64,000 bases of DNA, from assembly GCF_012927355.1 (NCBI RefSeq), contig NZ_JABBGK010000001.1, positions 1,792,649 to 1,856,648 of the forward strand, written 5' to 3'. The first letter of the stretch is position 1. Each line of letters starts with the position of its first letter. The translations under genes were made by a program, and so were the position numbers. Source of the DNA: Rhizobium terricola. Lineage in GTDB: Bacteria > Pseudomonadota > Alphaproteobacteria > Rhizobiales > Rhizobiaceae. The notes beneath the pieces were generated by a model. That model saw nothing but the letters and a program-made list of their open reading frames with translations. It was not told where the DNA came from and searched no databases. Below are positions 46,007 through 56,210 of the stretch, piece after piece.

Positions 46007-46465
46007 TCAGGCCTCAGGGTCGCTGCCGCCCTTCATCGCAAGGAGGTTTGCGAGGAGCTTCTGCGTCACGGCCAGCGCCGTCTCCAGTTCGGCGAGTTCC
46101 ATGTCCGTCATCAGCACATTGCGAAAATCGTCGGCGATGGCATGCACCTCGAGCGAGGCGGTGCGGCCCTCCCCGGTCATGAAGATCCGGCGGACACGAC
46201 GATCGCCCTCGGCCGCACGGCGCTCGATCAGGCCGGCTTGCGCCATGGAATCGAGCAGGCGCACCAGCGTCGGCGTCTCGATGTCGAGAAGGCCCGCCAA
46301 TTCGCTCTGGGTGGCGCCCTCCTTTTCCGCGAGCGCGAACAGCACGCGGGCACGCGGCAGCGTCAATCCCTTCTCGCGAACGACGGAATCGAAATGCGCT
46401 CTCAGCTTCCTGCTGAGGGCCGCCATTTCGTACATCAGCAAACGTTGTGTTTCTGAGCGGGACAT
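46007..46465 (-). CDS. MarR-family transcription regulator
   Basis: This 152-residue protein has the winged-helix fold of MarR: KGLTLPRARVLFALAEKEGATQSELAGLLDIETPTLVRLLD (helix-turn-helix and recognition helix) and the wing EGDRRVRRIFMT. It is close to SlyA/MarR regulators, which respond to small phenolic or oxidative signals. A TATATATA stretch at 46477-46484, about a dozen bases upstream, may be part of its own operator or promoter. The target is not in sight. Confidence 0.9.
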   Translation of the reverse strand: MSRSETQRLLMYEMAALSRKLRAHFDSVVREKGLTLPRARVLFALAEKEGATQSELAGLLDIETPTLVRLLDSMAQAGLIERRAAEGDRRVRRIFMTGEGRTASLEVHAIADDFRNVLMTDMELAELETALAVTQKLLANLLAMKGGSDPEA

Positions 46466-46822
46466 GACGTCGACCTATATATATTCGCTTCATAACCATT
46501 ATCAGGCTACCGAATTTCCGTCCAAGACGCCAGCGGCAAGCGTCTCCATCCCTGCCGCAAAAAGGGCACGCCTTCATGCCACGGAGATAGGCGGTGTCTG
46601 ACCGATTCGCCTCGCCGAACCTCCGCAAGGAAAATCGGTGGAATCGACGCGTTTGGCCGGAGGCCTGTGGATATTAGGGACAAGCCGCCCGTGAGCCGTC
46701 CGCGCGCCGCAAGCCGGCCGATTGCGGTCGTGTGTTGCGGCGATGTCGTTGACTCTCGGAGAGCCAGAATACAAACCGGTTTTTTTGTTGAACGACCATT
46801 CGAAAAGAAGACGGTAGCCGCA
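46466..46822. other. marR-dnaB intergenic region
   Basis: No gene was seen in these 357 bases. They hold the divergent promoters of marR and dnaB, including the TATATATA box near marR and a possible promoter for dnaB at 46748-46775. Confidence 0.6.
46748..46775 (+). promoter_or_regulatory. candidate promoter of dnaB
   Basis: GTTGAC, 16 bases, then TACAAA, about 48 bases before the dnaB start. The -10 is only a fair match. Confidence 0.35.
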
Positions 46823-48319
46823 ATGAACGATGCTGCGCGCAAGATCGCTCCCCTCCAACCGGCCGAGCCCCATTACCGGGAAGCGCCGAACAATATCGAG
46901 GCCGAACAGGCTCTGCTGGGCGCAATCCTGGTCAACAACGACGCCTACTACCGCGTCTCCGACTTCCTGAAGCCGGATCACCTGTACGAGCCGCTACACC
47001 GCAAGATCTTCGAGGTGGCCGCGGAAATCATCCGCATGGGCAAGACCGCGAACCCGGTCACCATCAAGACCTTCCTGCCGGCGGAGCAGAGGGTCGGCGA
47101 CCTGACGGTGGCGCAGTATCTCGCCCGCCTCGCGTCCGAAGCGGTCACCATCATCAATGCCGAGGACTACGGCCGCGCGATCTACGATCTGGCGCTGCGC
47201 CGGTCGCTGATCACCATCGGCGAGGACATCGTCAACATCGCCTATGACGCACCGCTCGACATGCCGCCGCAGGCGCAGATCGAGGACACGGAACGCCGTC
47301 TTTTCGCGCTTGCCGAAAACGGCCGCTACGACGGTGGCTTCCAGTCGTTCAACGACGCGGTGGCGCTGGCGATCGACATGGCAGGCGCCGCCTTCGAGCG
47401 CGACGGTCACCTTTCCGGCATTTCCACCGGGATCATGTCTCTCGATGCCAAGATGGGCGGGTTGCAGCGCTCCGACTTGATCGTGCTTGCCGGTCGTCCG
47501 GGTATGGGCAAGACCTCGCTCGCCACCAACATCGCCTACAACATCGCGGCGGCCTACGAACCGGAAGTCATGCCCGACGGATCCTTCAAGGCGAAGAACG
47601 GCGGCGTGGTCGGCTTCTATTCGCTCGAAATGTCGTCCGAACAGCTCGCCACCCGTATCATCTCCGAGCAGACCGAGGTGTCGTCCTCGAAGATCCGCCG
47701 CGGTGACATCACCGAGGCCGATTTCGAAAAGCTCGTCGCCTGCAGCCAGATGATGCAGAAAGTGCCGCTCTTCATCGACCAGACCGGTGGTATCTCGATC
47801 GCGCAGCTTTCGGCGCGCGCCCGCCGCCTGAAGCGCCAGCGCGGCCTCGACTGCCTGGTGGTCGACTACATCCAGCTGATGACCGGCCACGGCAAGGCGG
47901 GCGAGAACCGCGTACAGGAAATCACGCAGATCACCACCGGCCTCAAGGCGCTCGGCAAGGAACTCAACGTTCCGATCATCGCGCTTTCCCAGCTGTCGCG
48001 TGGCGTTGAAAGCCGCGAAGACAAGCGCCCACAGCTCTCCGACCTTCGTGAATCGGGCTCGATCGAACAGGACGCCGACGTGGTGCTCTTCGTGTTCCGC
48101 GAAGAATACTATGTGAAGAACATGGAACCCCGCGATCCGGCCGATCCCAAATATACCGAATGGGAAGCGCACATGGACAAGGTCAAGGGCACGGCAGACG
48201 TCATCATCGCCAAGCAGCGCCACGGACCGACGGGCACTGTCAAGCTCGCCTTCCAGTCGGAATTCACCCGCTTCGCCGACCTGGCCGATCCGAGTTTCAT
48301 CGAGTATCAGGAACCGTAA
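46823..48319 (+). CDS. dnaB: replicative DNA helicase
   Basis: This 498-residue hexameric helicase unwinds DNA at the fork. It has the N-terminal collar domain (APNNIEAEQALLGAILVNN), the linker, and the RecA-like domain with Walker A GRPGMGKTS and DCLVVDYIQLM (Walker B). The ATG at 46823 is the likely start; an upstream frame continues but lacks the family residues. No intein was seen. Confidence 0.96.
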   Translation: MNDAARKIAPLQPAEPHYREAPNNIEAEQALLGAILVNNDAYYRVSDFLKPDHLYEPLHRKIFEVAAEIIRMGKTANPVTIKTFLPAEQRVGDLTVAQYLARLASEAVTIINAEDYGRAIYDLALRRSLITIGEDIVNIAYDAPLDMPPQAQIEDTERRLFALAENGRYDGGFQSFNDAVALAIDMAGAAFERDGHLSGISTGIMSLDAKMGGLQRSDLIVLAGRPGMGKTSLATNIAYNIAAAYEPEVMPDGSFKAKNGGVVGFYSLEMSSEQLATRIISEQTEVSSSKIRRGDITEADFEKLVACSQMMQKVPLFIDQTGGISIAQLSARARRLKRQRGLDCLVVDYIQLMTGHGKAGENRVQEITQITTGLKALGKELNVPIIALSQLSRGVESREDKRPQLSDLRESGSIEQDADVVLFVFREEYYVKNMEPRDPADPKYTEWEAHMDKVKGTADVIIAKQRHGPTGTVKLAFQSEFTRFADLADPSFIEYQEP

Positions 48320-48325
48320 GGCTCT

Positions 48326-48628
48326 TCAGAGTCCTACCGCCCGCAGGACCGCGACGGTCGCGACCCCCGCGGCTGCTGCGGCCAGCATGGGCAGGCGCAA
48401 TGCCGCCAATGCCGTCACCGCGCAGGCGATACTCTCGGCCGGACCGGTCGCGAGCGCCGTCGGTGTCACGACGGCGGCCATGACTGCGGGCGGGATCGCA
48501 TCCAGGATGCGGCGTGCGCTGGTCGACAGGGTCGCAAATCTCAACACCGCCAGCCCGGCCAGTCGGGTAAGCATGGTCATGGATGCCATTGCGAGGATCG
48601 CGGCAAGGGTCGCCAGATCGAGGGTCAT
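48326..48628 (-). CDS. AzlD-type branched-chain amino acid export subunit
   Basis: This 100-residue protein has three or four membrane helices and matches AzlD, the small subunit of an AzlCD exporter. In Bacillus and relatives AzlCD exports branched-chain amino acids. The ATG overlaps the azlC stop by four bases (ATGA). Confidence 0.87.
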   Translation of the reverse strand: MTLDLATLAAILAMASMTMLTRLAGLAVLRFATLSTSARRILDAIPPAVMAAVVTPTALATGPAESIACAVTALAALRLPMLAAAAAGVATVAVLRAVGL

Positions 48629-49347
48629 TCGCCCGCCTCCGTCCGGCGGCCGCTCATCGCGGCGACCAGCAAGCCACCTGCGGCACCAGCGGCGATATAC
48701 CAGACGCCGGAAACCAGATGATGGACCGCGAGCGCGCTGAGGGCGCTGGCAATCAATACCAACCCGGTCTCCCGTCCCTTCCAGAAGCCGGTCACCAGCA
48801 CGATGAAGACCGCGGGAAAGGCAAAATCGAGCCCAATCAGCGCCGGATCGCCAACGAAGCCGCCAAGGACCGCGCCGAGCAGGGTAGCAACCACCCAGGC
48901 GAGATAAAACGGCACGACGATGCCGGTATACCAGGCCGGCGTCAGCCGCGCCTCACGGGCGCGGAACTCGGCGATCGCCCAGATTTCGTCCGCCAGAAAC
49001 AGCAAGGAGAGGATCTTCTGCGTTCGGCCGAAGGCAGGCATCTTGCCGGCGATCGAGGTTCCCATCAGCACATGGCGCAGGTTGACCAGCAAGGCGGCGA
49101 AACCGACCGCCGTCCAGCTCGCGGGATGGGTCCAGATGTCCATGGCGACGAACTGGGAACCTCCGGCAAAGACCAGCGCACTCATCAGGGTGATCTCCAG
49201 CGCCGACAGCCCCTTCGTCGCGGCGACCGCGCCGAAGACGATGCCGACCGGGACGACGGCGACGATCAGCGGCGCCATGCGCCTCACGCCGGCAACGAAG
49301 TCCTGCCTGTACGTCCGTTCCGCCTGCATCAACATTTCCCACTCCAT
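48625..49347 (-). CDS. AzlC-type branched-chain amino acid export permease
   Basis: This 240-residue protein has seven or eight membrane helices and the AzlC motif FAGGSQFVAMD. With AzlD it should export branched-chain or related amino acids. The ATG at 49335 is an alternative start, better placed after GGAGTGGGAA. An AraC-type regulator gene lies 56 bases upstream in the same direction. Confidence 0.88.
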   Translation of the reverse strand: MEWEMLMQAERTYRQDFVAGVRRMAPLIVAVVPVGIVFGAVAATKGLSALEITLMSALVFAGGSQFVAMDIWTHPASWTAVGFAALLVNLRHVLMGTSIAGKMPAFGRTQKILSLLFLADEIWAIAEFRAREARLTPAWYTGIVVPFYLAWVVATLLGAVLGGFVGDPALIGLDFAFPAVFIVLVTGFWKGRETGLVLIASALSALAVHHLVSGVWYIAAGAAGGLLVAAMSGRRTEAGE

Positions 49348-49403
49348 GGCCGTCGTCGGGGCCTTTTATGGGGAAGGCCGGAGCTGGTCTTGAACGAAAG
49401 TGA

Positions 49404-50261
49404 TCAGCTCTTGCGGAACTGGCCCGGCGTGATGCCGACGCGAGCCTTGAAGTGGCGGGTGAAATGCGCCTGGTCGGCGAAACCGCAGGCAAAGGCGACG
49501 TCGGCCGGGCTTCGGCCAAGGCAGAGCAATGCCCGCGCCCGCCGGATACGGACATCCGTCAGGTAGGCATGCGGCGTGATGTGGAACTCCTTGCGGAAGG
49601 CGCGGATCAGATGGGCGCGCGACAGGCCCGCAATGGCGGCCAGTTCTTCCAGCCCGACATCCTGGGCGAAGTTCTCCGACAGGTAGTCCCTGGCGCGGCA
49701 CACCGCGGTGCGCTCCCGCGTTTCGATGGGTGCACGCACCTCGCTGCCATGGCGCATGAAGAGGGCGGCGAGCACGCTGTACATGCCCTCTTCGGCCTCA
49801 AGTGCGCCGACATTGTCTTCGAGCGCCCGGTGGGCACGGTGAAAGGCCTGGGCCAGTTCGGCATCCTGCGGCAGTTCGCGCGTGAAGGCCGGCGTGCCGC
49901 GGCAGGGCTTGCCCGTCACATCCTCGAGCACGTCGCGATAAAGCGCTTCGCCCGGATAGATCATCCTGTAGCGGTAGCCGTCCGGCCCCGGCGCGCCGTC
50001 GTGCACAACCTCGGGATTGATCAGATAGAGGCAGCCCGGCCCGGTCTCTTCACGCGCTCCGCGAATGCGGGCGATCTGGCTGCCGCTCTCGATGGCGCCG
50101 ATCGAGAAGGTCTCGTGGGCATGTGGCGCATAGGCATGGGTCTGGAAGGTCGCCGACAGGCATTCCATGCCGCCGAACCGCCCGTCGCGCCAGAAGCGGG
50201 TGCTCTCTACCGGCGTCAGCGGCATGTCGCTGGCGGCATCCATCTGCGAAACATTGTGCAT
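49404..50261 (-). CDS. AraC-family transcription regulator
   Basis: This 285-residue protein has an N-terminal cupin-type ligand domain (HAHETFSIGAI, and GCLYLINPEVVHDG) and a C-terminal pair of helix-turn-helices (VGLEELAAIAGLSRAHLIRAF and SPADVAFACGFADQAHFTRHF). It is close to azlCD on the same strand, and divergent from alr with 96 bases between, so it may control either or both; an amino acid is a plausible ligand. Confidence 0.88.
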   Translation of the reverse strand: MHNVSQMDAASDMPLTPVESTRFWRDGRFGGMECLSATFQTHAYAPHAHETFSIGAIESGSQIARIRGAREETGPGCLYLINPEVVHDGAPGPDGYRYRMIYPGEALYRDVLEDVTGKPCRGTPAFTRELPQDAELAQAFHRAHRALEDNVGALEAEEGMYSVLAALFMRHGSEVRAPIETRERTAVCRARDYLSENFAQDVGLEELAAIAGLSRAHLIRAFRKEFHITPHAYLTDVRIRRARALLCLGRSPADVAFACGFADQAHFTRHFKARVGITPGQFRKS

Positions 50262-50357
50262 TGCGAGATTATAGAGGCCGTTCGCATTCCAGTCTTGAAG
50301 AAAAGTGCTAGGGTCGGCCTGAGCCCTTCTTCCCCAAGCCGTGGTCGCAAATCCCAG

Positions 50358-51521
50358 ATGTCTACCGCCTTCGATCTCACCGACGCCTCCGCCGAATTCC
50401 TAGCAGCACCGCTCCGTCTGACCATCGATCTCGGCGCGCTGGCCGACAACTGGCGCGACATGGCCCGACGCTCCGGCAAGGCAAGGACTGCCGCGGTCGT
50501 CAAGGCGGATGCCTATGGCCTCGGGATCGAGGACGTCGGACAGACACTCTATCGCGCCGGTGCCCGCGACTTCTTCGTCGCCGTGCCCTCGGAGGGCGCG
50601 ACGCTCAGGCCCTATGCGCCGGAAGCGCGGATCTTCGTCCTCTCGGGCATCTGGCCCGGAATGGAAGAAATGTTCTTCGAGAACGACCTCGTTCCTGTCA
50701 TCGCCTCCGAAGAACAACTTACCTTCTGGATGTCGATCCTTGCCGAGCGCGGCGACTATCCGTGCGCGCTGCAGGTGGACACCGGCTTCAATCGTCTCGG
50801 CCTGCCGCTCGACGATGCGCTCGCGCTCGCCGACGACGTATCGCGGCCCGCAAGCTTCTCGCCCGTGCTGGTGCTCAGCCACCTCGCCTGCGGCGACGAC
50901 CCGTCATCGCCGATGAACAGGCTGCAACTGGAATCATTCCGCAGGGTTAGCACCGCCTTCGAAGGCATTGATTCAAGCCTCTCGGCGTCTGCCGGAACCT
51001 TCCTCGGTCCGGAATACCACTTCGACCTGACCCGGCCCGGCATCGCGCTTTACGGCGGCGAGGCGGTCAACGGAATGAAGAACCCGATGCGCCCCGTCGC
51101 CACCGCCGAAGCGCGCGTCCTGCAGGTTCGCGACGCCAGGGTCGATGAGGCGGTGGGCTATGGGGCCGTGTCGCGGCTCACCCGAGACAGCCGGCTTGCG
51201 ATCGCTTCGGTCGGTTATGCGGACGGCTATCTGCGCTCGCTTTCCGGCCGGGGCGTTCCCTTGCGCGATACGGGGATCGCCGGCGGCTACGGCTTCATCG
51301 CCGGTCACAGGATACCGGTGATCGGCCGGATCACGATGGACCTGACGATCTTCGACGTGACCGACCTGCCGCGCAACGCGATCGCGGCCGGCGACTATGT
51401 CGAACTGTTCGGCAACAACCTTCCCGTGGACGATGTGGCCCGGGCAGCCGGAACGATCGGCTACGAGCTGCTGACCGGGCTCGGGCTCCGCCACGAACGG
51501 CATTATGTCGAAGCGCTCTAG
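50358..51521 (+). CDS. alr: alanine racemase
   Basis: This 387-residue PLP enzyme interconverts L- and D-alanine for the cell wall. The PLP Lys is in VVKADAYGLG (Lys49). The C-terminal domain has the VGYGAVSRLTRDS and IGRITMDLTIFD motifs that carry the catalytic Tyr and the metal-free core. The ATG at 50358 is chosen because the N-terminal residues match the family; the frame upstream is antisense to the AraC gene. Confidence 0.95.
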   Translation: MSTAFDLTDASAEFLAAPLRLTIDLGALADNWRDMARRSGKARTAAVVKADAYGLGIEDVGQTLYRAGARDFFVAVPSEGATLRPYAPEARIFVLSGIWPGMEEMFFENDLVPVIASEEQLTFWMSILAERGDYPCALQVDTGFNRLGLPLDDALALADDVSRPASFSPVLVLSHLACGDDPSSPMNRLQLESFRRVSTAFEGIDSSLSASAGTFLGPEYHFDLTRPGIALYGGEAVNGMKNPMRPVATAEARVLQVRDARVDEAVGYGAVSRLTRDSRLAIASVGYADGYLRSLSGRGVPLRDTGIAGGYGFIAGHRIPVIGRITMDLTIFDVTDLPRNAIAAGDYVELFGNNLPVDDVARAAGTIGYELLTGLGLRHERHYVEAL

Positions 51522-51621
51522 AAGCACTTCGGCCGACTTGCGCATTCCCGCATTTTCTCCTAGTTGAGAGATCGATATTCACTTTTTGTTCCGCAACGTC
51601 CGGAACCGGGAAGGCGTGACG

Positions 51622-53025
51622 ATGGCGAAGGCCAAGACCCAATTCATCTGCCAGAACTGCGGCACCGTGCACACACGGTGGGCGGGGAAATGCGACGGTT
51701 GCGGCGAGTGGAACACCATCGTCGAGGAAGACCCGATGGGCGGGATCGGCTCCGGCCCTGGCAAGGTGCCGAAGAAGGGTCGTCCGGTCACCCTCACCTC
51801 GCTTTCGGGCGAGATCGAGGAAGCGCCGCGCATTGCGACCGGCATGGGAGAGCTCGACCGGGCGACCGGCGGCGGCTTCGTGCGCGGCTCGGCGGTCCTG
51901 ATCGGCGGCGACCCGGGCATCGGCAAGTCGACGCTGCTGATGCAGGCCGCGGCCGCCCTTTCCCGCAAAGGGCACCGTGTCATCTACGTGTCCGGCGAAG
52001 AGGCGGTGGCGCAGGTCAGGCTTCGCGCGCAGCGTCTCGATGCTGCCCAGACCGATGTGCTTCTCGCCGCCGAGACGAATGTCGAGGACATTCTCGCCAC
52101 CATTTCCGAAGGCAAGCGCCCGGACCTCGTCATCATCGATTCGATCCAGACGCTGTGGAGCGACACGGCCGAATCCGCTCCCGGCACCGTGACGCAGGTC
52201 AGAACCGGCGTGCAGGCAATGATCCGCTTCGCCAAGCAGACGGGCGCCACCATGGTTCTCGTCGGTCACGTTACGAAGGACGGCCAGATCGCCGGGCCGC
52301 GCGTCGTCGAGCACATGGTCGATGCCGTTCTCTATTTCGAAGGTGACCGCGGGCATCACTACCGCATTCTCCGCACCGTCAAGAACCGCTTCGGCCCGAC
52401 CGACGAGATCGGCGTGTTCGAAATGTCCGACCGCGGCCTCAGGGAAGTGGCCAATCCGTCGGAACTCTTTCTCGGCGAACGCAACGAGAAGGCACCGGGG
52501 GCCGCCGTCTTCGCCGGCATGGAAGGAACTCGTCCGGTGCTGGTCGAGGTGCAGGCGCTGGTCGCGCCGACCACACTCGGCACGCCTCGGCGGGCCGTCG
52601 TCGGCTGGGACTCCTCCCGGCTCGCCATGATCCTCGCCGTGCTCGAGGCGCATTGCGGGGTGAGGCTCGGACAACACGACGTCTACTTGAATATCGCCGG
52701 CGGATACCGCATCTCTGAGCCTGCAGCCGACATGGCGATCGCCTCGGCCCTCGTTTCGTCGCTTGCCGGTCTTGCCCTTCCTGCCGATTGCGTCTATTTC
52801 GGCGAAGTCAGCCTGTCCGGTGCCGTCCGTCCGGTTGCACACACGGCCCAACGGCTGAAGGAGGCTGAGAAGCTCGGCTTTTCCTCCGCAGTCCTGCCGG
52901 CCGCCTCGTCGGAATTGCCGAAAGGCTCGACGGGGAAGTGGAATGAAGTCGAAAGCCTGCCCGATCTCGTGGCGCGGATCGCCGGTTCCCGGTTGAAGGC
53001 GCGCTCGGAACAGGCCGGCGACTGA
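51622..53025 (+). CDS. radA: DNA repair protein RadA
   Basis: This 467-residue RecA-like helicase extends D-loops in recombination. It has the N-terminal zinc motif (CQNCGTVHTRWAGKCDGC), Walker A GGDPGIGKST, the RadA signature KNRFG, and a Lon-like C-terminal domain. The length is normal. GGGAAGG lies before the ATG at 51622. Confidence 0.96.
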   Translation: MAKAKTQFICQNCGTVHTRWAGKCDGCGEWNTIVEEDPMGGIGSGPGKVPKKGRPVTLTSLSGEIEEAPRIATGMGELDRATGGGFVRGSAVLIGGDPGIGKSTLLMQAAAALSRKGHRVIYVSGEEAVAQVRLRAQRLDAAQTDVLLAAETNVEDILATISEGKRPDLVIIDSIQTLWSDTAESAPGTVTQVRTGVQAMIRFAKQTGATMVLVGHVTKDGQIAGPRVVEHMVDAVLYFEGDRGHHYRILRTVKNRFGPTDEIGVFEMSDRGLREVANPSELFLGERNEKAPGAAVFAGMEGTRPVLVEVQALVAPTTLGTPRRAVVGWDSSRLAMILAVLEAHCGVRLGQHDVYLNIAGGYRISEPAADMAIASALVSSLAGLALPADCVYFGEVSLSGAVRPVAHTAQRLKEAEKLGFSSAVLPAASSELPKGSTGKWNEVESLPDLVARIAGSRLKARSEQAGD

Positions 53026-53116
53026 CCCAGTCCGGCGGACCCGGCCGGCGCAGGGCGGCAGCGGTCGCGGTGACAATCATGCGGGCGATGGCCGGCAAGT
53101 CTTGGAGTTGGTATTT

Positions 53117-53728
53117 ATGCCCATTACGATTTTTGACGGTATTGTCATCGGCGTCGTGCTGTTTTCCGCCGTGCTCGCCATGGTGCGCGGGTTTTCGCGC
53201 GAAGTGCTTTCGATCGCAAGCTGGGCGGGCGCGGTTGCCGCCGCCTACTATCTCTATCCGATGCTTGTCCCCTACGTGAAGAACTACACGAGCGACGACC
53301 GCATCGCCATGGCCGGCTCGGCCGGGGCGATCTTCCTGATCGCGCTGATCGTCATCTCATTCATCACGAGCCGCATCGCCGACTTCATCATCGACAGCCG
53401 CATCGGCGCGCTCGACCGGACACTCGGCTTCCTGTTCGGGGCCGCTCGCGGTATCCTGCTTCTCGTCGTCGCCGTCGCCTTCTGGAACTGGCTGATCGAC
53501 GCCAAGCATCGCCCGGACTGGGTCAATCAGGCCAAGTCGAAGCCGTTCCTCGACACGCTGGTGATGAAGCTCGAGGCCGTGCTGCCGGAAGACATCGAAC
53601 CGCAGATCCGGGCCCGCATCCTCGGCAAGGAAGAGCCGGCAGCCGATGCACCGGCCGCCGAAGCACCGACCGACCAGGCGCCTGCGGAGCAGGCTCCGGC
53701 CGAGGACGCCCCGGCCGCCAACAACTGA
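53117..53728 (+). CDS. cvpA: CvpA-family membrane protein
   Basis: This 203-residue protein has four membrane helices and the CvpA opening PITIFDGIVIGVVLFSAVLAMVRG. The C-terminal 40 residues are an acidic Ala/Pro/Glu repeat (EQAPAEDAPA), probably disordered. CvpA was linked to colicin V production and lies next to purF in many bacteria, as here. The ATG at 53117 follows a GGAG site nine bases away. Confidence 0.92.
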   Translation: MPITIFDGIVIGVVLFSAVLAMVRGFSREVLSIASWAGAVAAAYYLYPMLVPYVKNYTSDDRIAMAGSAGAIFLIALIVISFITSRIADFIIDSRIGALDRTLGFLFGAARGILLLVVAVAFWNWLIDAKHRPDWVNQAKSKPFLDTLVMKLEAVLPEDIEPQIRARILGKEEPAADAPAAEAPTDQAPAEQAPAEDAPAANN

Positions 53729-53730
53729 CC

Positions 53731-53754
53731 GGGCTGCGGCCTTCGGCCGCGCCC
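53731..53754 (+). terminator. hairpin between cvpA and purF
   Basis: GGGC-T-GCGGCC pairs with GGCCGC-GCCC around TTC, directly after the cvpA stop. There is no T-tract. It may slow read-through to purF. Confidence 0.35.
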
Positions 53755-53855
53755 CCAAACTTCACGAGCGGACGCCGCCGGATCAGGACAGACCGGCGGC
53801 TTCCGTGTTAAAGCCGTCCCGGCACATCTGTCCGATCGAGCAAAGGCCTGCTTTC

Positions 53856-55346
53856 ATGTCTCAGTCTGATTTTTCCGGTTTCGAATGGAGTCTCGAAGAC
53901 GACACGCTCCATGAGGAATGCGGGGTGTTCGGCATTCTGGGTCACCCCGATGCGGCGACGCTGACCGCGCTTGGCCTGCATGCGCTCCAGCACCGCGGCC
54001 AGGAAGCCGCAGGCATCGTTTCCTTCGACGGGCGGCAGTTCCACACCGAAAAGCACATGGGGCTCGTCGGCGACCACTACACCAATCCCGCGACGCTCGC
54101 CAAGCTGCCGGGTTCCTCGGCCATCGGCCATACCCGCTACTCGACAACCGGTGAAGTGGCGCTGCGCAACGTGCAGCCGCTGTTCGCCGAACTCGAGGAA
54201 GGCGGCATCGCCATTGCCCACAACGGCAACTTCACCAACGGCCTGACGCTGCGCCGCCAGATCATCGCCACCGGTGCCATCTGTCAGTCGACCTCGGACA
54301 CCGAAGTGGTGCTGCACCTCATCGCACGCTCGCGCCACTCCTCGACCACCGACCGTTTCATCGACGCCATCCGCCAGATGGAAGGCGGCTATGCCATGGT
54401 CGCGATGACGCGCACCAAGCTGATCGCCGCTCGCGACCCGATCGGCATCCGCCCGCTGGTGATGGGCGACCTCGACGGCATGCCGATCTTCTGCTCGGAA
54501 ACCTGTGCACTCGACATCATCGGCGCGAAGTTCGTGCGTGACGTGGAGAACGGCGAAGTCATCATCTGCGAAGTCCAGCCGGACGGCTCGATCAGCATCG
54601 AGGCCCGCAAGCCGGCCAAGCCGCAGCCGGAACGACCCTGCCTGTTCGAATACGTCTATTTCGCCCGGCCGGATTCGGTCGTCAGCGGCCGTAGCGTCTA
54701 CGTCACCCGCAAGAACATGGGCATCAACCTTGCCAACGAGTGCCCCTGCGAGGGCGACGTCGTGGTGCCGGTGCCCGACGGCGGCACGCCAGCGGCACTC
54801 GGCTATGCCCAGGCGAGCGGCATCCCGTTCGAATACGGCATCATCCGCAACCACTATGTCGGCCGCACCTTCATCGAACCGACCCAGCAGATCCGTGCCT
54901 TCGGCGTGAAGCTCAAGCATTCCGCCAACCGGGCGATGATTGAGGGCAAGCGCGTCGTCCTCGTCGACGATTCGATCGTGCGCGGCACCACCTCGCTGAA
55001 GATCGTGCAGATGATCCGCGACGCCGGCGCCAAGGAAGTGCATATCCGCGTCGCCTCGCCGATGATCTTCCATCCCGATTTCTACGGCATCGACACCCCG
55101 GACCGCGACAAGCTGCTCGCCAACCAGTATGTCGATGAAAAGGCGATGGCGAAGTATATCGGCGCGGATTCGCTGGCCTTCCTGTCGATCGACGGCCTCT
55201 ACAAGGCGGTCGGCGGCAAGCCGCGCGACCCGGCCGCCCCGCAGTTCACCGACCACTATTTCACCGGCGACTACCCGACCCGCCTTCTCGACAAGGAAGG
55301 CGAGAAGGTCGGCCGCAAGGTTTCCATGCTGGCCAACAACGGCTGA
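53856..55346 (+). CDS. purF: amidophosphoribosyltransferase
   Basis: This 496-residue enzyme catalyses the first step of purine synthesis. The glutaminase nucleophile is Cys22 in HEECGVFG, so a propeptide of 21 residues is removed. Further motifs are HNGNFTNG and the PRPP-binding [14 protein letters not shown]. It is followed 18 bases later by an SDR gene. Confidence 0.96.
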   Translation: MSQSDFSGFEWSLEDDTLHEECGVFGILGHPDAATLTALGLHALQHRGQEAAGIVSFDGRQFHTEKHMGLVGDHYTNPATLAKLPGSSAIGHTRYSTTGEVALRNVQPLFAELEEGGIAIAHNGNFTNGLTLRRQIIATGAICQSTSDTEVVLHLIARSRHSSTTDRFIDAIRQMEGGYAMVAMTRTKLIAARDPIGIRPLVMGDLDGMPIFCSETCALDIIGAKFVRDVENGEVIICEVQPDGSISIEARKPAKPQPERPCLFEYVYFARPDSVVSGRSVYVTRKNMGINLANECPCEGDVVVPVPDGGTPAALGYAQASGIPFEYGIIRNHYVGRTFIEPTQQIRAFGVKLKHSANRAMIEGKRVVLVDDSIVRGTTSLKIVQMIRDAGAKEVHIRVASPMIFHPDFYGIDTPDRDKLLANQYVDEKAMAKYIGADSLAFLSIDGLYKAVGGKPRDPAAPQFTDHYFTGDYPTRLLDKEGEKVGRKVSMLANNG

Positions 55347-55364
55347 GCACCAAGGACGAAGATC

Positions 55365-56105
55365 ATGACAGTTGACCTGAAGGGCCGTATCGCGCTCGTC
55401 ACCGGCGCATCGCGCGGCATCGGCTTTTTCACCGCACTCGAACTCGCCAAGGCGGGCGCCCACGTGATCGCCTGCGCCCGCACGGTCGGCGGCCTCGAGG
55501 AACTCGATGACGCGATCAAGGCCGTCGGCGGCTCAGCAACGCTCGTTCCCTTCGATCTTGCGGACATGAACGCGATCGACGCCCTTGGCGCCTCGATCAA
55601 CGAGCGCTGGGGCAAGCTCGACATCCTCGTCGCCAATGCCGGCGTGCTCGGCGTGATCTCGCCGATCGGCCATATCGAGGCGAAGGTGTTCGAAAAGGTG
55701 ATGACGATCAACGTCACCGCCACCTGGCGCCTGATCCGCTCGGTCGAGCCGCTGCTCGTCAAGTCGGACCAGGGCCGCGCGCTGATCCTGTCTTCTGCTG
55801 CCGCGCACAAGTGCCGTCCCTTCTGGGGCGTCTACTCGGTCTCCAAGGCCGCCGTCGAGGCGCTTGCCCGCACCTGGGCCGGCGAAACCCAGCGCCTGCC
55901 GCTCCGCATCGTGTCGATCGATCCGGGCGCGACCCGCACCGCCATGCGCGCCCAGGCGGTGCCGGGCGAGGATCCGAGCACCGTGCCGCATCCTTCCGAA
56001 GTTGCCGCCAAGCTCCTGCCGCTCTGCGGACCGGACCTGACCGAGACCGGCAAGCTCTTCGTCGTGCGTGAGAACAAGCTCGTCGACTACCGCATGCCGG
56101 AATGA
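55365..56105 (+). CDS. short-chain dehydrogenase/reductase
   Basis: This 246-residue NAD(P)-dependent oxidoreductase has TGASRGIGFFTALEL (cofactor), the NAGVLG strand and YSVSK (Tyr-x-x-x-Lys). It is the standard neighbour of purF in rhizobia. The substrate is not known. Confidence 0.92.
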   Translation: MTVDLKGRIALVTGASRGIGFFTALELAKAGAHVIACARTVGGLEELDDAIKAVGGSATLVPFDLADMNAIDALGASINERWGKLDILVANAGVLGVISPIGHIEAKVFEKVMTINVTATWRLIRSVEPLLVKSDQGRALILSSAAAHKCRPFWGVYSVSKAAVEALARTWAGETQRLPLRIVSIDPGATRTAMRAQAVPGEDPSTVPHPSEVAAKLLPLCGPDLTETGKLFVVRENKLVDYRMPE

Positions 56106-56144
56106 GGCCGCGTGCGGGTGCGTCGCACGCCCCGTCGTGAAGGC

Positions 56145-56166
56145 GCCGACGGTTTAGGCCGTCGGC
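56145..56166. terminator. hairpin between convergent genes
   Basis: GCCGACGG and CCGTCGGC pair around a TTTAGG loop, between the SDR and GH25 genes. It could act on both strands; no long T-tract is present. Confidence 0.45.
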
Positions 56167-56210
56167 AACTAGAAGCCCCTCGCCCCGGCCCGACCGTCCC
56201 AATGCCGGCG

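Noticed and set aside
54900..55346. Possible frameshift in the purF C-terminus
   Set aside because: The frame is open and the residues fit the family to the stop; the other open frames here are shadows.
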